Positions 45,428 to 55,201 of a DNA stretch of 64,000 nucleotides are shown piece by piece; position 1 is the stretch's first letter; the number at the start of each line of letters is the position of its first letter. This stretch comes from Flexivirga aerilata (GTDB taxonomy: Bacteria; Actinomycetota; Actinomycetes; Actinomycetales; Dermatophilaceae). The notes beneath the pieces were generated by a model that saw nothing but the letters and a program-made list of their open reading frames with translations, was not told where the DNA came from and searched no databases. The position numbers and the translations under genes were made by a program. The stretch is from assembly GCF_013002715.1 (NCBI RefSeq), contig NZ_JABENB010000001.1, forward strand, positions 1,116,001-1,180,000, given 5' to 3'.

Positions 45428-47137
45428 GTGCACTTGTCATCGATCCTTGACAAGGATTCACCCGGGGGCGCGAGCCCGGCAGACACCGGGGACACCAAAC
45501 TCAATCGGCACGTCGGACGCATCGGCCTGCTCTTCGCCGGCGTCGGCTCGATCATCGGCTCCGGGTGGCTCTTCGGCGCGATGAACGCCGCCAAGACCGC
45601 CGGTCCCGCCGCGACGATCTCCTGGGCGCTCGGCGGTTTCATGATCCTGCTGATCGGCCTGTGTTACGCCGAACTCGGCACGATGTTCCCGCTGTCGGGT
45701 GGCGTGGTGCGCTTCCCGCACATCAGCTTCGGCTCGTTCGCGAGCTACATGACCGGCTGGATCACCTGGGTCGCCTGTATGGCGGTGGCCCCGATCGAAG
45801 TCGAGGGCGCGCTCACCTACGCGACCAAGTACGCCGACTTCACCACGGTCAAGTGCGTCGACGCGTGCAGCAGCGACGCGCCGGTGACGGTGCACACGCT
45901 CACCGGTCTCGGCATGGTGGTGGCGATCATCGCGATGGCCGTCTTCGTGGTGATCAACTACTTCGGCGTGCGCTGGTTCGCGCGGGTCAACAACATCCTC
46001 GTCTGGTGGAAGCTGATCATCATCGCAATCGTCATCGTGGCGTTCCTCGTGACCCACTTCGACGGTGGCAACTTCACCAGCAAGGGCTTCGCGCCGATGG
46101 GTGCACACGGCATGTTCACTGCCATCGCCACCTCCGGAATTGTCTTCTCCTTCCTCGGTTTCCGGCAGGGCATCGAGCTCGCCGGTGAGACCGACAACCC
46201 GCGTCGCAACGTGCCGTTCGCGGTGATCGGTTCGGTGCTGCTGTGCGCGCTGATCTACGTGCTCCTGCAGGTGGCGTTCATCGGTGCGCTCTCCGGCGGC
46301 GACCTCGCCAAGGGCTGGAGTCAGGTCAACTTCGCCGACGACTTCGGCCCGCTCGCGGCGATCGCGACGATCCTCGGCCTCGGCTGGCTGGCGACGCTCC
46401 TCTACATCGACGCGATCGTGTCGCCCGCCGACACCGGGCTGATCTACACCACGGTGACCTCGCGCATCTCCTACGCGATGGCGCGCAACGGCAACGCACC
46501 CCAGGCGCTCGCCAAGACCACCAAGAACGGCGTCCCGCTGATCAGCATGATCCTGGCGTTCTTCGTGGGGCTGATCCTCTTCCTGCCGTTCCCGAGCTGG
46601 CAGCAGCTGGTCGGCTTCATCACCTCCGCGACGGTGCTGTCCTTCGGCTCCGGCCCATTGGTGCTGATGACCTTCCGCAAGCAGATCCCGGAGCACGAGC
46701 GGCCGTTCCGCCTGCCCGGCGGCAAAGTCGTCGCGTTCTTCGCGTTCTGGTCGGCCAACCTGATCGTCTACTGGACCGGCTGGGAGACCAACTCCAAGCT
46801 GTTCATGGCGGTGCTGCTCGGTGTGGTCCTGCTCGGTGTCATGTATGTCGTCAACGCCGCGAAGGGCCAGCAACCGCAATGGGATTGGAAGGGCGGCAGC
46901 TGGTACATCCCGTGGCTCGGCGGCCTCGCGCTGATCTCCTGGCTGGGTGACTACGGCGGCGGCCAGGGTGTGCTGCACTTCGACACCGCGTTCCCGGTGA
47001 CCTTCGTGTTCAGCATCATCGTGATGGCCTGGTCCTACTACGTGCAGCTGCCGCGCGACCAGGTCGATGTCTACATCGAGCACTCGCAGGCGGAGGCGCA
47101 GGCCGAGGAGGTCGAGCTCGGCGCGTCCGCGCACTGA
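45428..47137 (+). CDS. Amino acid permease, APC superfamily
   Basis: A 569-residue transporter with 12 or more helices. Helix 1 motif is GLLFAGVGSIIGSGWLFGAM; FRQGIELAGETDNPRRNVPF in the middle and PADTGLIYTTVTSRISYAMA are typical of APC permeases. A Cys-containing external loop (KYADFTTVKCVDACSSDA) and a charged C-terminal tail (QAEAQAEEVELGA) are extra. GTG at 45428 is preceded by AAAGGG; the nearby ATG at 45424 is out of frame and closes at once. The transported compound is unknown. Confidence 0.9.
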   Translation: MHLSSILDKDSPGGASPADTGDTKLNRHVGRIGLLFAGVGSIIGSGWLFGAMNAAKTAGPAATISWALGGFMILLIGLCYAELGTMFPLSGGVVRFPHISFGSFASYMTGWITWVACMAVAPIEVEGALTYATKYADFTTVKCVDACSSDAPVTVHTLTGLGMVVAIIAMAVFVVINYFGVRWFARVNNILVWWKLIIIAIVIVAFLVTHFDGGNFTSKGFAPMGAHGMFTAIATSGIVFSFLGFRQGIELAGETDNPRRNVPFAVIGSVLLCALIYVLLQVAFIGALSGGDLAKGWSQVNFADDFGPLAAIATILGLGWLATLLYIDAIVSPADTGLIYTTVTSRISYAMARNGNAPQALAKTTKNGVPLISMILAFFVGLILFLPFPSWQQLVGFITSATVLSFGSGPLVLMTFRKQIPEHERPFRLPGGKVVAFFAFWSANLIVYWTGWETNSKLFMAVLLGVVLLGVMYVVNAAKGQQPQWDWKGGSWYIPWLGGLALISWLGDYGGGQGVLHFDTAFPVTFVFSIIVMAWSYYVQLPRDQVDVYIEHSQAEAQAEEVELGASAH

Positions 47138-47156
47138 GTGTCGTGTAACGCAAAGG

Positions 47157-47188
47157 AGCGCCCGGTGGCCGGGTGGCCGCCGGGCGCT
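47157..47188 (+). terminator. Hairpin terminator after the permease
   Basis: AGCGCCCGGTGGCC and GGCCGCCGGGCGCT pair over 14 bp (one G-T pair) around a GGGT loop, 20 bp beyond the permease stop. The family B cassette begins 8 bp later. Confidence 0.8.
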
Positions 47189-47195
47189 GCGTCGT

Positions 47196-47283
47196 CGACT
47201 GACGTCGCTTGCAACGAGTGACGTCGGTGCAGCGTCGTCACTCAGTGCGGCGGACGTCACTCGCGGGAATGGGACGTCAGTCG
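47196..47283. repeat. Palindromic cassette, family B copy 1
   Basis: Direct units CGACTGACGTC (47196-47206) and CGAGTGACGTC (47215-47225) are followed by inverted units near 47234, at 47253-47263 (GACGTCACTCG) and at 47273-47283 (GACGTCAGTCG). Spacing is 19-20 bp throughout. It ends 7 bp from the stop codon of the enoyl-CoA hydratase gene, between convergent genes. Confidence 0.85.
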
Positions 47284-47290
47284 CCGGGGC

Positions 47291-48169
<879 letters not shown>

Positions 48170-48219
48170 GCGGCCCATCCTGGCGTATGCCGGGCCGAAG
48201 CTACGCTGCGGTCAGCCGG

Positions 48220-48287
48220 CGACTGACGCGTCGTTCGGCCACTGACGGTCGCATCGCGGGGTCAGTCGGCGAGGAAGCCGTCACTCG
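48220..48287. repeat. Palindromic cassette, family B copy 2
   Basis: Direct units CGACTGACG (48220-48228) and CCACTGACG (48239-48247) are followed by inverted units GTCAGTCG (48261-48268) and CGTCACTCG (48279-48287), all about 19 bp apart. It lies upstream of the enoyl-CoA hydratase gene, in the 189-bp gap before the divergent small gene at 48359. Confidence 0.8.
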
Positions 48288-48358
48288 CGAGAGGGGCGGG
48301 AGGGGTTGGGGGTCGCGGGCGCGACGGCGCGGGAGGGGGCCGGGCTATCGTCGGGCGC

Positions 48359-48703
48359 ATGGTCCAGGGGGCGCGGGGGTGGCACGACCGGCAGGTCGCG
48401 GAGGCAGCCGATGCGTGGCTCGCGGACGCGCGCGACGCCGCGGCCTATGGCCGGCTGGTCGACGCGGTGCAGCGGCGGCGGGAGTCGCTGACGCCGGTGC
48501 CCGATGTCGTGCCCGACGCGCAGCCGGCCGACCTGCCGACCGACGCGCAGCCGCCCGACCTGCCGACGGATCGGCCACTGACCATCGACGAGCTCGCCGA
48601 CCAGCGGCCACCCAGCACGCTCGGCGACGTCGTCGGCGGCTCCGCGCTGGACGCCGACGGCGCGCGCGCCGCACTGGACCGGCTGCGCCGCGGGCTGGGC
48701 TGA
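48359..48703 (+). CDS. Small soluble protein with PD(A)QPxDLPTD repeats
   Basis: A 114-residue protein of no family I recognise. The first third is helical and charged (WHDRQVAEAADAWLADARDA). The centre repeats DAQPADLPTDAQPPDLPTD. The end is LGDVVGGSALDADGARAALD, helical again. No signal peptide or membrane segment. TATCGT (48346-48351) ends 7 nt before the ATG, and no ribosome-binding site is present, so it is a likely leaderless gene; this promoter fit is the main evidence that it is real. Confidence 0.65.
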   Translation: MVQGARGWHDRQVAEAADAWLADARDAAAYGRLVDAVQRRRESLTPVPDVVPDAQPADLPTDAQPPDLPTDRPLTIDELADQRPPSTLGDVVGGSALDADGARAALDRLRRGLG

Positions 48704-48720
48704 GTCAGCGACCCAGCAAC

Positions 48721-49395
48721 TCAGGGCTCGAGCACCGGCTTCTGCGCGAGCACGTAGGCGCGCTCGCTCGGGAACTCGGTGTCCGGGTGCGGCATGCGGG
48801 TGATCACCGACACGATGTCGAGGCCGGCGTCGGCGATCTCCTCGATGACCTCCTCCGGGTCGAGGAAGTGCCCCTCCAGGGCGACGGCGTGCCCGAACCA
48901 GGTGCGCACGTGATTGGTCTGGCCCGGCGCAAACTCCTCGCTGCGAATATGAAACGCCACCAACGCGATTCCGCCCGGGCGCAGCACCCGGGTCACCTGC
49001 GCGAAAGCGCGCGCCCGCTCGGCCTCGCCGAGGTTGATGATCGAGTAGAACAGCAGGGCCCCGGCCAGGCTGCCGTCGGCTTCGGACAGATCGGTCATCG
49101 ACTCGACCTCGAACGGCACCCCGGGGTTGTCGGCGCGCGCAATCTCGATCATCGCCGGGGAGATGTCCAGGCCGATCACGTCGGCGCCGAGATCGGCCAG
49201 GTGCCGGGCGACGTGCCCCGGGCCGCAGCCGATGTCGGCGATGCGGCCGCCGTCGCACATCTCGGTGACCGCGGCGAGCAAGGCCCGGTCGAGCGGTTTG
49301 CCGCCGAGCTCGCCGCGGATCGCCTCGGCGTAGTCCTTCGCCACCGCGTCGTATGACGCAGCGACGTCCCCTGGGTCGGACTGTTCTGTGGTCAT
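48721..49395 (-). CDS. SAM-dependent methyltransferase
   Basis: A 224-residue class I methyltransferase. SAM motif I is RIADIGCGPGHVARHLADLG (about residues 51-70), motif II VIGLDISPAMIEIAR, and FYSIINLGEAERARAFAQVT with VLRPGGIALVAFH follow. It resembles small-molecule methyltransferases of the UbiE/type-11 group; the substrate is unknown. The ATG lies 6 nt after TACGGT (49402-49407), a leaderless-type promoter. Confidence 0.92.
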   Translation of the reverse strand: MTTEQSDPGDVAASYDAVAKDYAEAIRGELGGKPLDRALLAAVTEMCDGGRIADIGCGPGHVARHLADLGADVIGLDISPAMIEIARADNPGVPFEVESMTDLSEADGSLAGALLFYSIINLGEAERARAFAQVTRVLRPGGIALVAFHIRSEEFAPGQTNHVRTWFGHAVALEGHFLDPEEVIEEIADAGLDIVSVITRMPHPDTEFPSERAYVLAQKPVLEP

Positions 49396-49420
49396 ACGAC
49401 GACCGTAACGCGGCGGGCCG

Positions 49421-49456
49421 GCAAGCGACCGCGACCGCGGTCGTGCCGACGCTTGC
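49421..49456 (-). terminator. Nested hairpin downstream of the GabP-like permease
   Basis: GCAAGCG (49421-49427) pairs with CGCTTGC (49450-49456), and inside it CGACCGC (49426-49432) pairs with GCGGTCG (49437-49443). It lies just beyond the permease stop on the minus strand and before the methyltransferase promoter, so it probably ends the permease transcript. Confidence 0.55.
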
Positions 49457-49463
49457 GGTCAGA

Positions 49464-50855
49464 TCACGATCGCGCGTCCACCCGCGCCGGCGGGGTGTCC
49501 GCCCTCTCGCGCAGACCGTGCTTGACGATGCCCGCCGCGACCACGATCGCGCCCAGTGCGACCGACAGCCACAGCTCGAGCCGCTGGCCGTCGCGGACCG
49601 CCATCGTCACCAGCACGGCGACGATGAAGATCATCGTGGCGTAGGTGAGGTAGGGGTAGGCCCACATGCGCACCGGCGGCCGCACACCCTGCGCCTGCAA
49701 CTGCCGGCGCATCACGATCTGCGAGCCGGCGATCACCAGGTAGACGAACAGCGCGATCGCGCCGGAGCTGGCCAGCAGGTAGCCGAAGATCTTGCCGGGC
49801 AGCAGGTAGTTGCCGATGACGCCGAGGAAGCCGACGACGGTGCTCATCGTGATCGCCCAGGCGGGGACGCCGCGTGAGGTGACCGAGGACCAGACCTTGG
49901 GCGCGTCGCCCCGGCGGGAGAGCGAGAACGCCATACGGGACGCGGTGTAGAGGGCGGAGTTGAGGCAGGACGCGACGGCGGTGAGCACGACGATGTCGAG
50001 CACCGTCGACAGGCCGCCGAGGCCCATCCGGTCGAGTGCGACCTGGTAGGAGCCTTCGCTGCCGAGCTTCGGGTCCTTCCACGAAACCAGAGCAACGACA
50101 ACGAAGATCGAGCCCAGGTAGAACAGCGAGATGCGCCAGATCACCGAGTTGACGGCCTTGCGGATGCCGCCGACCGGGTCGGGCGACTCCGCGGCCGCGA
50201 TCGTCACGATCTCGGTGCCCATGAAGGTGAACATCGTGGTCAGCATCGCGGCGATGACGCCGCCCAGACCGAAGGGCATGAAGCCCTCCGACGTCAGGTG
50301 CCCGACTCCGGAGGTGTGCGAGCCGGGCAGCACCCCGAAGATCGCGCACAGACCGATCGCGATGAAGGCGACGATCGCGATCACCTTGACCAGTGCGAAC
50401 CAGAACTCGAACTCGCCGTAGTTGCCGACCGAGAGCAGGTTGCTGCCCATCAGCAGGGCGGTGATCAGCAGCGCGAAGATCCACTGCGGCCAGCCGGTCC
50501 AGTTGGTGAGGATCGCCGCGCCCGCGGTCGCCTCCACCGGGATGACGAGCACCCAGAACCACCAGTAGAGCCAGCCGATCGAGAAGCCGGCCCAGCGGCC
50601 GAGTGACCGGTCGGCGTAGGTCGAGAACGAGCCGGTGTCGGGCGAGGCGGTGGCCATCTCGCCGAGCATCCGCATGACCAGGATGACGAGGGTGCCGGCG
50701 AGCGCGTAGGCGATCAGCACGGCGGGGCCGGCGAGCTTGATGGCGCTCGCGGAGCCGACGAAGAGGCCTGCTCCGATGACTCCGGCGATGGAGATCATCG
50801 TGACGTGACGGGGTTTGAGGCCGCTGCCGAGGCCGTTCTCACTGGGAGGTTGCAT
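49464..50855 (-). CDS. Amino acid permease, APC superfamily (GabP/AnsP-like)
   Basis: A 463-residue, 12-helix permease. Helix 1 motif is MISIAGVIGAGLFVGSASAI; LVILVMRMLGEMATASPDTG and GNYGEFEFWFALVKVIAIVA are typical of GABA/amino-acid permeases; VGGIRKAVNSVIWRISLFYL is also conserved in this group. ATG at 50855 is chosen because TACCGT (50862-50867) ends 6 nt upstream. It is separate in sequence from the permease at 26821-28278, although both are of the same broad family. Confidence 0.92.
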   Translation of the reverse strand: MQPPSENGLGSGLKPRHVTMISIAGVIGAGLFVGSASAIKLAGPAVLIAYALAGTLVILVMRMLGEMATASPDTGSFSTYADRSLGRWAGFSIGWLYWWFWVLVIPVEATAGAAILTNWTGWPQWIFALLITALLMGSNLLSVGNYGEFEFWFALVKVIAIVAFIAIGLCAIFGVLPGSHTSGVGHLTSEGFMPFGLGGVIAAMLTTMFTFMGTEIVTIAAAESPDPVGGIRKAVNSVIWRISLFYLGSIFVVVALVSWKDPKLGSEGSYQVALDRMGLGGLSTVLDIVVLTAVASCLNSALYTASRMAFSLSRRGDAPKVWSSVTSRGVPAWAITMSTVVGFLGVIGNYLLPGKIFGYLLASSGAIALFVYLVIAGSQIVMRRQLQAQGVRPPVRMWAYPYLTYATMIFIVAVLVTMAVRDGQRLELWLSVALGAIVVAAGIVKHGLRERADTPPARVDARS

Positions 50856-50909
50856 CCGCACACGGTAAGCCGCGACTGATCAGTAGGGAGTGTTGGGCGT
50901 CACATCACT

Positions 50910-51278
50910 TCAGGAGGCGGCTATGGCTGCCCAGCCGAGGAGGCTCGCGGCGACCGCCAGGACCAGGCCACCGGCACCACTCAGGACGGCCACGGTGTAG
51001 CGGCGCTGCTCGATCAGCCGCATCGTCTCGTAGCTCGCGGTGCTGAAAGTCGTGTAGCCGCCGCAGAATCCGGTGCCGAGTATGGCGAGCGCGGACTCCC
51101 CGGATGCCGAGCGGTGGGCCCAGGCGGCCAGTCCGCCGAGGACGAGCGACCCCGAGACGTTGATCAGCACCGTCGCCCACGGCCCGTCCGGGAGCACGCG
51201 CCGGCGTAACTCGGCGTCGGCGACGAACCGGGCGACGGCGCCGAGCGCCCCGGCGAGGAAGGTGAGCACGAGGATCAC
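50910..51278 (-). CDS. Fluoride channel FluC (CrcB), subunit 2
   Basis: A 122-residue, four-helix protein that lowers cytoplasmic fluoride. Signature residues are in GALGAVARFVADAELRRR, ATVLINVSGSLVLGGL (conserved Asn) and GFCGGYTTFSTASYET (the Phe/Thr/Ser pore track). The GTG start overlaps the stop of the upstream fluC by GTGA. Paired genes usually give a dual-topology-resolved heterodimer. No fluoride riboswitch was seen upstream of the pair. Confidence 0.94.
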   Translation of the reverse strand: MILVLTFLAGALGAVARFVADAELRRRVLPDGPWATVLINVSGSLVLGGLAAWAHRSASGESALAILGTGFCGGYTTFSTASYETMRLIEQRRYTVAVLSGAGGLVLAVAASLLGWAAIAAS

Positions 51279-51712
51279 CGTGCGCCTCCGCGGGCGGTGC
51301 GGGAGGCCACCATGAGGCCGAGCCAGGTGCAGACGAGGCCGGCGAGGACGGTGCCTGCGGCATACGCGATGCCGGCGGTGGTGCGGTGCCCGACCTCCCA
51401 CAGCTGCACGGTGTCGGTCGCCAGCGCGCTGTAGGTGGTGAACGCGCCACAGAAGCCGGTGCCGGCGAGCAACCGGATCCGTCGGCGGCGTCCGTCGTCC
51501 TCGCCGGATCGTGCCAGGCCCTCCAGCAGCACGCCGAGGACGAACGCGCCGGCGAGGTTGATGCCGAACGTCGCCCACGGCACGCCGGATGCGCTGTGCG
51601 GGAACGCGTTCTGCACCAGGTCCCGTGCGGCCGTGCCGCAGAAACCGCCGACGAGCACCAGCGCGAGTGCCGTGGCCCGCAGGTGCGGCGGTCGCGCGGA
51701 CTCGGTGCTCAT
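51275..51712 (-). CDS. Fluoride channel FluC (CrcB), subunit 1
   Basis: A 145-residue partner of the following fluC. Motifs are VGGFCGTAARDLVQNAFP, ATFGINLAGAFVLGVL and GFCGAFTTYSALATDT. It is longer at the N-terminus (about 15 extra residues) and has a basic loop (GEDDGRRRRIRLL), as expected when the two halves insert with opposite topology. The ATG at 51712 has GAGAGG 9 nt upstream. The next gene is divergent, 109 bp away. Confidence 0.94.
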   Translation of the reverse strand: MSTESARPPHLRATALALVLVGGFCGTAARDLVQNAFPHSASGVPWATFGINLAGAFVLGVLLEGLARSGEDDGRRRRIRLLAGTGFCGAFTTYSALATDTVQLWEVGHRTTAGIAYAAGTVLAGLVCTWLGLMVASRTARGGAR

Positions 51713-51821
51713 TGTCTGCATCCTCTCGCGTGTCGGGTAGGCCTTTTGGCCGAGGTGTCGCCACGAAGACCGGCGATCTGGCCGATGTGGCGTGGGTATG
51801 CCGAAACCTACTGTCCCAGGC

Positions 51822-52535
51822 ATGAATTCAACGAACACTGTGCTCATTGCGCACGGGATCGGTCACGCCTACGGCGGCCAGCCCGTGCTCCACGGCGTCG
51901 ACTGCGTCATCCCGGAAGCGGCCTCGGTCGCCCTGATGGGTCCGTCCGGGTCGGGGAAGACGACCTTGCTGCACATCCTGGCCGGGATTTTGCGGCCTGA
52001 TGCGGGGACCGTGACCTTCCACCCGCGCGGTCGCCGACGCGGCGCGGTCGACGTGTCCCAGCTCGGCTCCGAAGCGCGGGCCGCGTTGCGCCGCAGCGAC
52101 TTCGGGCTGGTCTTCCAGTCCGGACAACTGCTGGGCGAGCTGACCGCCGTCGAGAACATCGCGCTGCCGCTGCTCCTCTCGGGTGTGTCGTATGCCGAGG
52201 CGAGTCGCCGCGCGCACGACCTCTTGGAGCCACTGGGACTGCCGGGGCTCGGCGACCGCCGCCCGGGCGAGCTGTCCGGCGGTCAGCAACAGCGGGTCGC
52301 GATTGCCCGTGCCGTGGTCACCCGCCCGGACGTGTTGCTCGCTGACGAACCGACCGGCGCCCTCGACCGGCGGACCGGCCACGAGGTGATGGACCTGCTG
52401 CACCGCACCCGGCGCGAGCTCGGCTCGTCGCTGGTGCTGGTCACCCACGACCCGGAGATGGCGGCCCGCTGCGATGTGGTGCTGCGCCTCACCGACGGAC
52501 GGATCACCGACGTGCACGCAGGGGCGATGGCATGA
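51822..52535 (+). CDS. ABC transporter ATP-binding protein (MacB/LolD type)
   Basis: A 237-residue ATPase. Walker A is MGPSGSGKTTLLHILAGILR, Q-loop VFQSGQLLGELTAVENIALP, signature ELSGGQQQRVAIARAVV and Walker B VLLADEPTGALD. This type works with FtsX-domain permeases in lipoprotein release, efflux or peptide-antibiotic defence. TACTGT (51809-51814) ends 7 nt before the ATG, a leaderless-type promoter. Overlap with the permease gene (ATGA) ties them together. Confidence 0.93.
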   Translation: MNSTNTVLIAHGIGHAYGGQPVLHGVDCVIPEAASVALMGPSGSGKTTLLHILAGILRPDAGTVTFHPRGRRRGAVDVSQLGSEARAALRRSDFGLVFQSGQLLGELTAVENIALPLLLSGVSYAEASRRAHDLLEPLGLPGLGDRRPGELSGGQQQRVAIARAVVTRPDVLLADEPTGALDRRTGHEVMDLLHRTRRELGSSLVLVTHDPEMAARCDVVLRLTDGRITDVHAGAMA

Positions 52536-54538
52536 ACATCTCTGCTGTGCTCCAGCTCGCGCGACGGCTGCGCCGCGGTGGCGGGCCCGCCGACCGTCGC
52601 ACCTGGTGGTTGTCTGCGGCGACCGTCGGCCTTGCTGTCACCGTCGCGCTGTTGACGCTGGGCGTCAACCTCGCGCTCGCGAACCGGGGCGATCGCACGG
52701 CGTGGCTGCGTCCGGCTGCCGCGTCGAATCCGGTTGCGACGCAGGTCACTTCGACGACATACCTCGACGAGAAGCCGGTGACCGTCATACGGCTCGCGAG
52801 CGACCGACCGCAGGCCGCGCTGCCCGCGCCGCCCGGGATGAACGCCTTCCCACGGGCCGGCACGACGTGGGTGTCGCCGGCGCTGGCCGATCGGCTGGCT
52901 GATCTCCGGGCGAAGGCGCAGCCCTTCGGGAAGGTCTCCGGGCGGATCGGCACCGAAGGGCTCACCGGTCCGGATCAACTGGTGGCCGTCGTCGGCACGA
53001 CGACGGGCGACCCGACACTGCACGGTGCCGGCTGGAGCCTGGTCAGCTACCCCGGCGACTTCAGCGCGCCCACGCCCATCGCCGGCTTCACCGGCACGCC
53101 GGCCGGTGGCGGCAGCACGATCGCGCAGTACGTCGCGCTCGGCAAGGTCGCGACGGTGCTGCTCCTGGTGCCGGTGCTGACCCTGGTGGGTGCCGCCGCG
53201 CGCTTGGGTGCTGGGCGTCGGACCCAGCGGCTGGCGACGTTGCGGCTCGCCGGCGCCTCCCGTCGGCAGCTTGCCGGGCTGATCGTCCTGGAGGCGGGCG
53301 CGCCCGCACTCGCGGGTGGTCTCGCCGGGATCGTCGCATCGTGGTCCACGCTGCCGCTGCTCGCGCAGGTGTCGGTCGACGGTTCGCGACTCGAGGTCGG
53401 GCAGCTGTGGCCGGGGGTCCCCGGCACCGTCCTAGTGCTGCTTGGTGCCTTGGTCTTCACCGCTGCCAGTGCGCTGCTGCCGCTGGGCCGCATCCTGCGC
53501 AACCCGCTTGCGATCACCGCCGAGCACACCGCCCGGTTCCCGATCTGGTGGCGGATCCTCGCCGCGGTCGCCGCCTTCGGCGCATTCTTCGTGGTCACGC
53601 GGGACAAGGGCGCGGACCTCGCCGCCGTGATCGTCGTGTTTGCCGTCGTTTTCGCGGTGTTCGGCGCGATCGGTCCAGTGGTGCTGCGGCTGTGGGGAGC
53701 GTGGCAGGTGCACCGCGGACACCGCACCGGCAACGCCGCGGCCATGATCGCCGGCCGCCGGCTCCAGGCCGACCCGCGCAGCGGGTGGCGGGCCATCTCC
53801 GGTCTGGTGCTGGCCTGCTTCGTGGCCGGCTTCCTCGCGCTCTTCGCGCCGGCCGGCAACCAGGTGGTCTACGGCGCAGCCGACCGGTTGGACATCGCGG
53901 TCACCCAGTCGCAGACCGCTCCCGCGCTGACCACGGCACGGGCGGCGCTGCGGGACGCGGGTGTCGAGCCGCGGGTGAGTGCCGGGGATGGCTCCGGCGC
54001 AACGATTTTCGCTAGCACCGGTGACGGCGAGACGCGCTCGGTCATGGTGCAGCTGCCGCACGATCCGGTCGCCCAGCAGCGCGCGCGTGCCGCCATACAG
54101 CGGGCGTTCCCGGCGACACCGATGGCGACCGGCGCAGACGTCACTGCTCGGGATGCGTTCTACGGCAAGGATTTCCGCCGATCGAGTCTGGTCGTCCTCG
54201 GCCTGTCGTTCCTGATGGCGGCCGCCTCGACCGGCATCGTCGCGGCGGCGGCAGTGCTCGACCGACGGCGCACCTACCGCCGACTCTGGCAAGCGGGCGT
54301 CCCGCTGCGGGTCCTCGACCGGGCCCGGGTCGCCGAGAGCGTCGGACCCGCGGTGCTGTGCGCCGCGATGGGTATGGCGGCTGGCGCGTTCGTCGCGTTG
54401 CCGATCACCAAGGGCGAGGGTGCACTCGCCGGCGGCGGACTGCTGCAGCTCGCAGCCACTGCGACGGCCGGCGTCGCGGGGCTGTGCGTCGCGTTGCGCG
54501 GTAGCCGAGGGCTGCTGCACAAGACGGCCTCCGCCTGA
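52532..54538 (+). CDS. ABC transporter permease with FtsX-like domains
   Basis: A 668-residue permease with about ten helices. After the first helix (VGLAVTVALLTLGVNLALAN) comes a large external domain (about 55-195), then FtsX-like helices with LATLRLAGASRRQLAGLIVL. A second half has another external region (about 450-550) and LWQAGVPLRVLDRARVAESV. The two FtsX halves in one chain resemble BceB-like and actinobacterial lipoprotein/antibiotic transporters. Together with the downstream two-component genes it suggests a cell-envelope stress function. Confidence 0.9.
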   Translation: MNISAVLQLARRLRRGGGPADRRTWWLSAATVGLAVTVALLTLGVNLALANRGDRTAWLRPAAASNPVATQVTSTTYLDEKPVTVIRLASDRPQAALPAPPGMNAFPRAGTTWVSPALADRLADLRAKAQPFGKVSGRIGTEGLTGPDQLVAVVGTTTGDPTLHGAGWSLVSYPGDFSAPTPIAGFTGTPAGGGSTIAQYVALGKVATVLLLVPVLTLVGAAARLGAGRRTQRLATLRLAGASRRQLAGLIVLEAGAPALAGGLAGIVASWSTLPLLAQVSVDGSRLEVGQLWPGVPGTVLVLLGALVFTAASALLPLGRILRNPLAITAEHTARFPIWWRILAAVAAFGAFFVVTRDKGADLAAVIVVFAVVFAVFGAIGPVVLRLWGAWQVHRGHRTGNAAAMIAGRRLQADPRSGWRAISGLVLACFVAGFLALFAPAGNQVVYGAADRLDIAVTQSQTAPALTTARAALRDAGVEPRVSAGDGSGATIFASTGDGETRSVMVQLPHDPVAQQRARAAIQRAFPATPMATGADVTARDAFYGKDFRRSSLVVLGLSFLMAAASTGIVAAAAVLDRRRTYRRLWQAGVPLRVLDRARVAESVGPAVLCAAMGMAAGAFVALPITKGEGALAGGGLLQLAATATAGVAGLCVALRGSRGLLHKTASA

Positions 54539-54586
54539 CCGTCGACTCATTCCAAACAACAATCACAACACTCTGAAGGACTCATC

Positions 54587-55165
54587 ATGAAGTTTCGCTA
54601 TTTCGTTCTGCCCCTTGCTGTTCCGGCAATCCTTGCCGGTGGTCTGGTCGGTGCCGAGAAGGTGTCAGCCGACTCGCTGACCGGTGAGCTGCGCAGCCGC
54701 ATCACGCACACGCTGCCGGACAGCCGCGTCGAGGACATCAACCTGCGTGGCCGGCCCTACGTCGTGAGCCGTTTCAACGGTGAAGTGTCCACGGCATACC
54801 TGCGACTCAGTCCCCCCGAGGGGGTCTCGACCGAGCAACTGCTCGTGCAGGAGCTGGACCTGGAAACCGGTAAGGCGGAGCGGCTGACGTTCTTCGTCAC
54901 CCTGCCCTACCCGGACGGATCTGCGGCAACGCCGGTGCTGCGAGCCGACGGCTCGTATACCGGGTTCGGCCGACTGAATGGTCAGAAAGTCTCCTATCCG
55001 GCGTCGCTGTACGATCGGCGTCTCACGGTTCGTCCCACGGCCGGTGCTGCACCGGAGGCGGTGCGGGTGCCCGCGGTGCCCGGTCTGCGGGTCGCACAGT
55101 CGTGGGCAGCCGAAGATGGCATCCACGTCGAGCTCACAGCCGACGACGTCGCGACCCGGTCGTGA
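54587..55165 (+). CDS. Secreted protein, possibly LmeA/DUF2993-like
   Basis: A 192-residue exported protein. The signal peptide is MKFRYFVLPLAVPAILAGGL and cleavage is likely near VSA. The mature part starts SLTGELRSRITHTLPDSRVE and contains LRGRPYVVSRFNGEVSTAYL, similar in pattern to DUF2993/LmeA lipid-binding proteins; this is a weak match made by eye. AAGGA precedes the ATG. It lies between the ABC permease and the histidine kinase, so it may carry or sense a lipid or antibiotic for that module. Confidence 0.7.
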   Translation: MKFRYFVLPLAVPAILAGGLVGAEKVSADSLTGELRSRITHTLPDSRVEDINLRGRPYVVSRFNGEVSTAYLRLSPPEGVSTEQLLVQELDLETGKAERLTFFVTLPYPDGSAATPVLRADGSYTGFGRLNGQKVSYPASLYDRRLTVRPTAGAAPEAVRVPAVPGLRVAQSWAAEDGIHVELTADDVATRS

Positions 55166-55201
55166 CTCGGCTCGCGGCCGCGTTCGTCATACCCTCCTGA
55201 C

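Noticed and set aside
51713..51821. Fluoride riboswitch upstream of the fluC pair
   Set aside because: None of the conserved crcB-motif segments could be found in the 109 bp before the first fluC gene.
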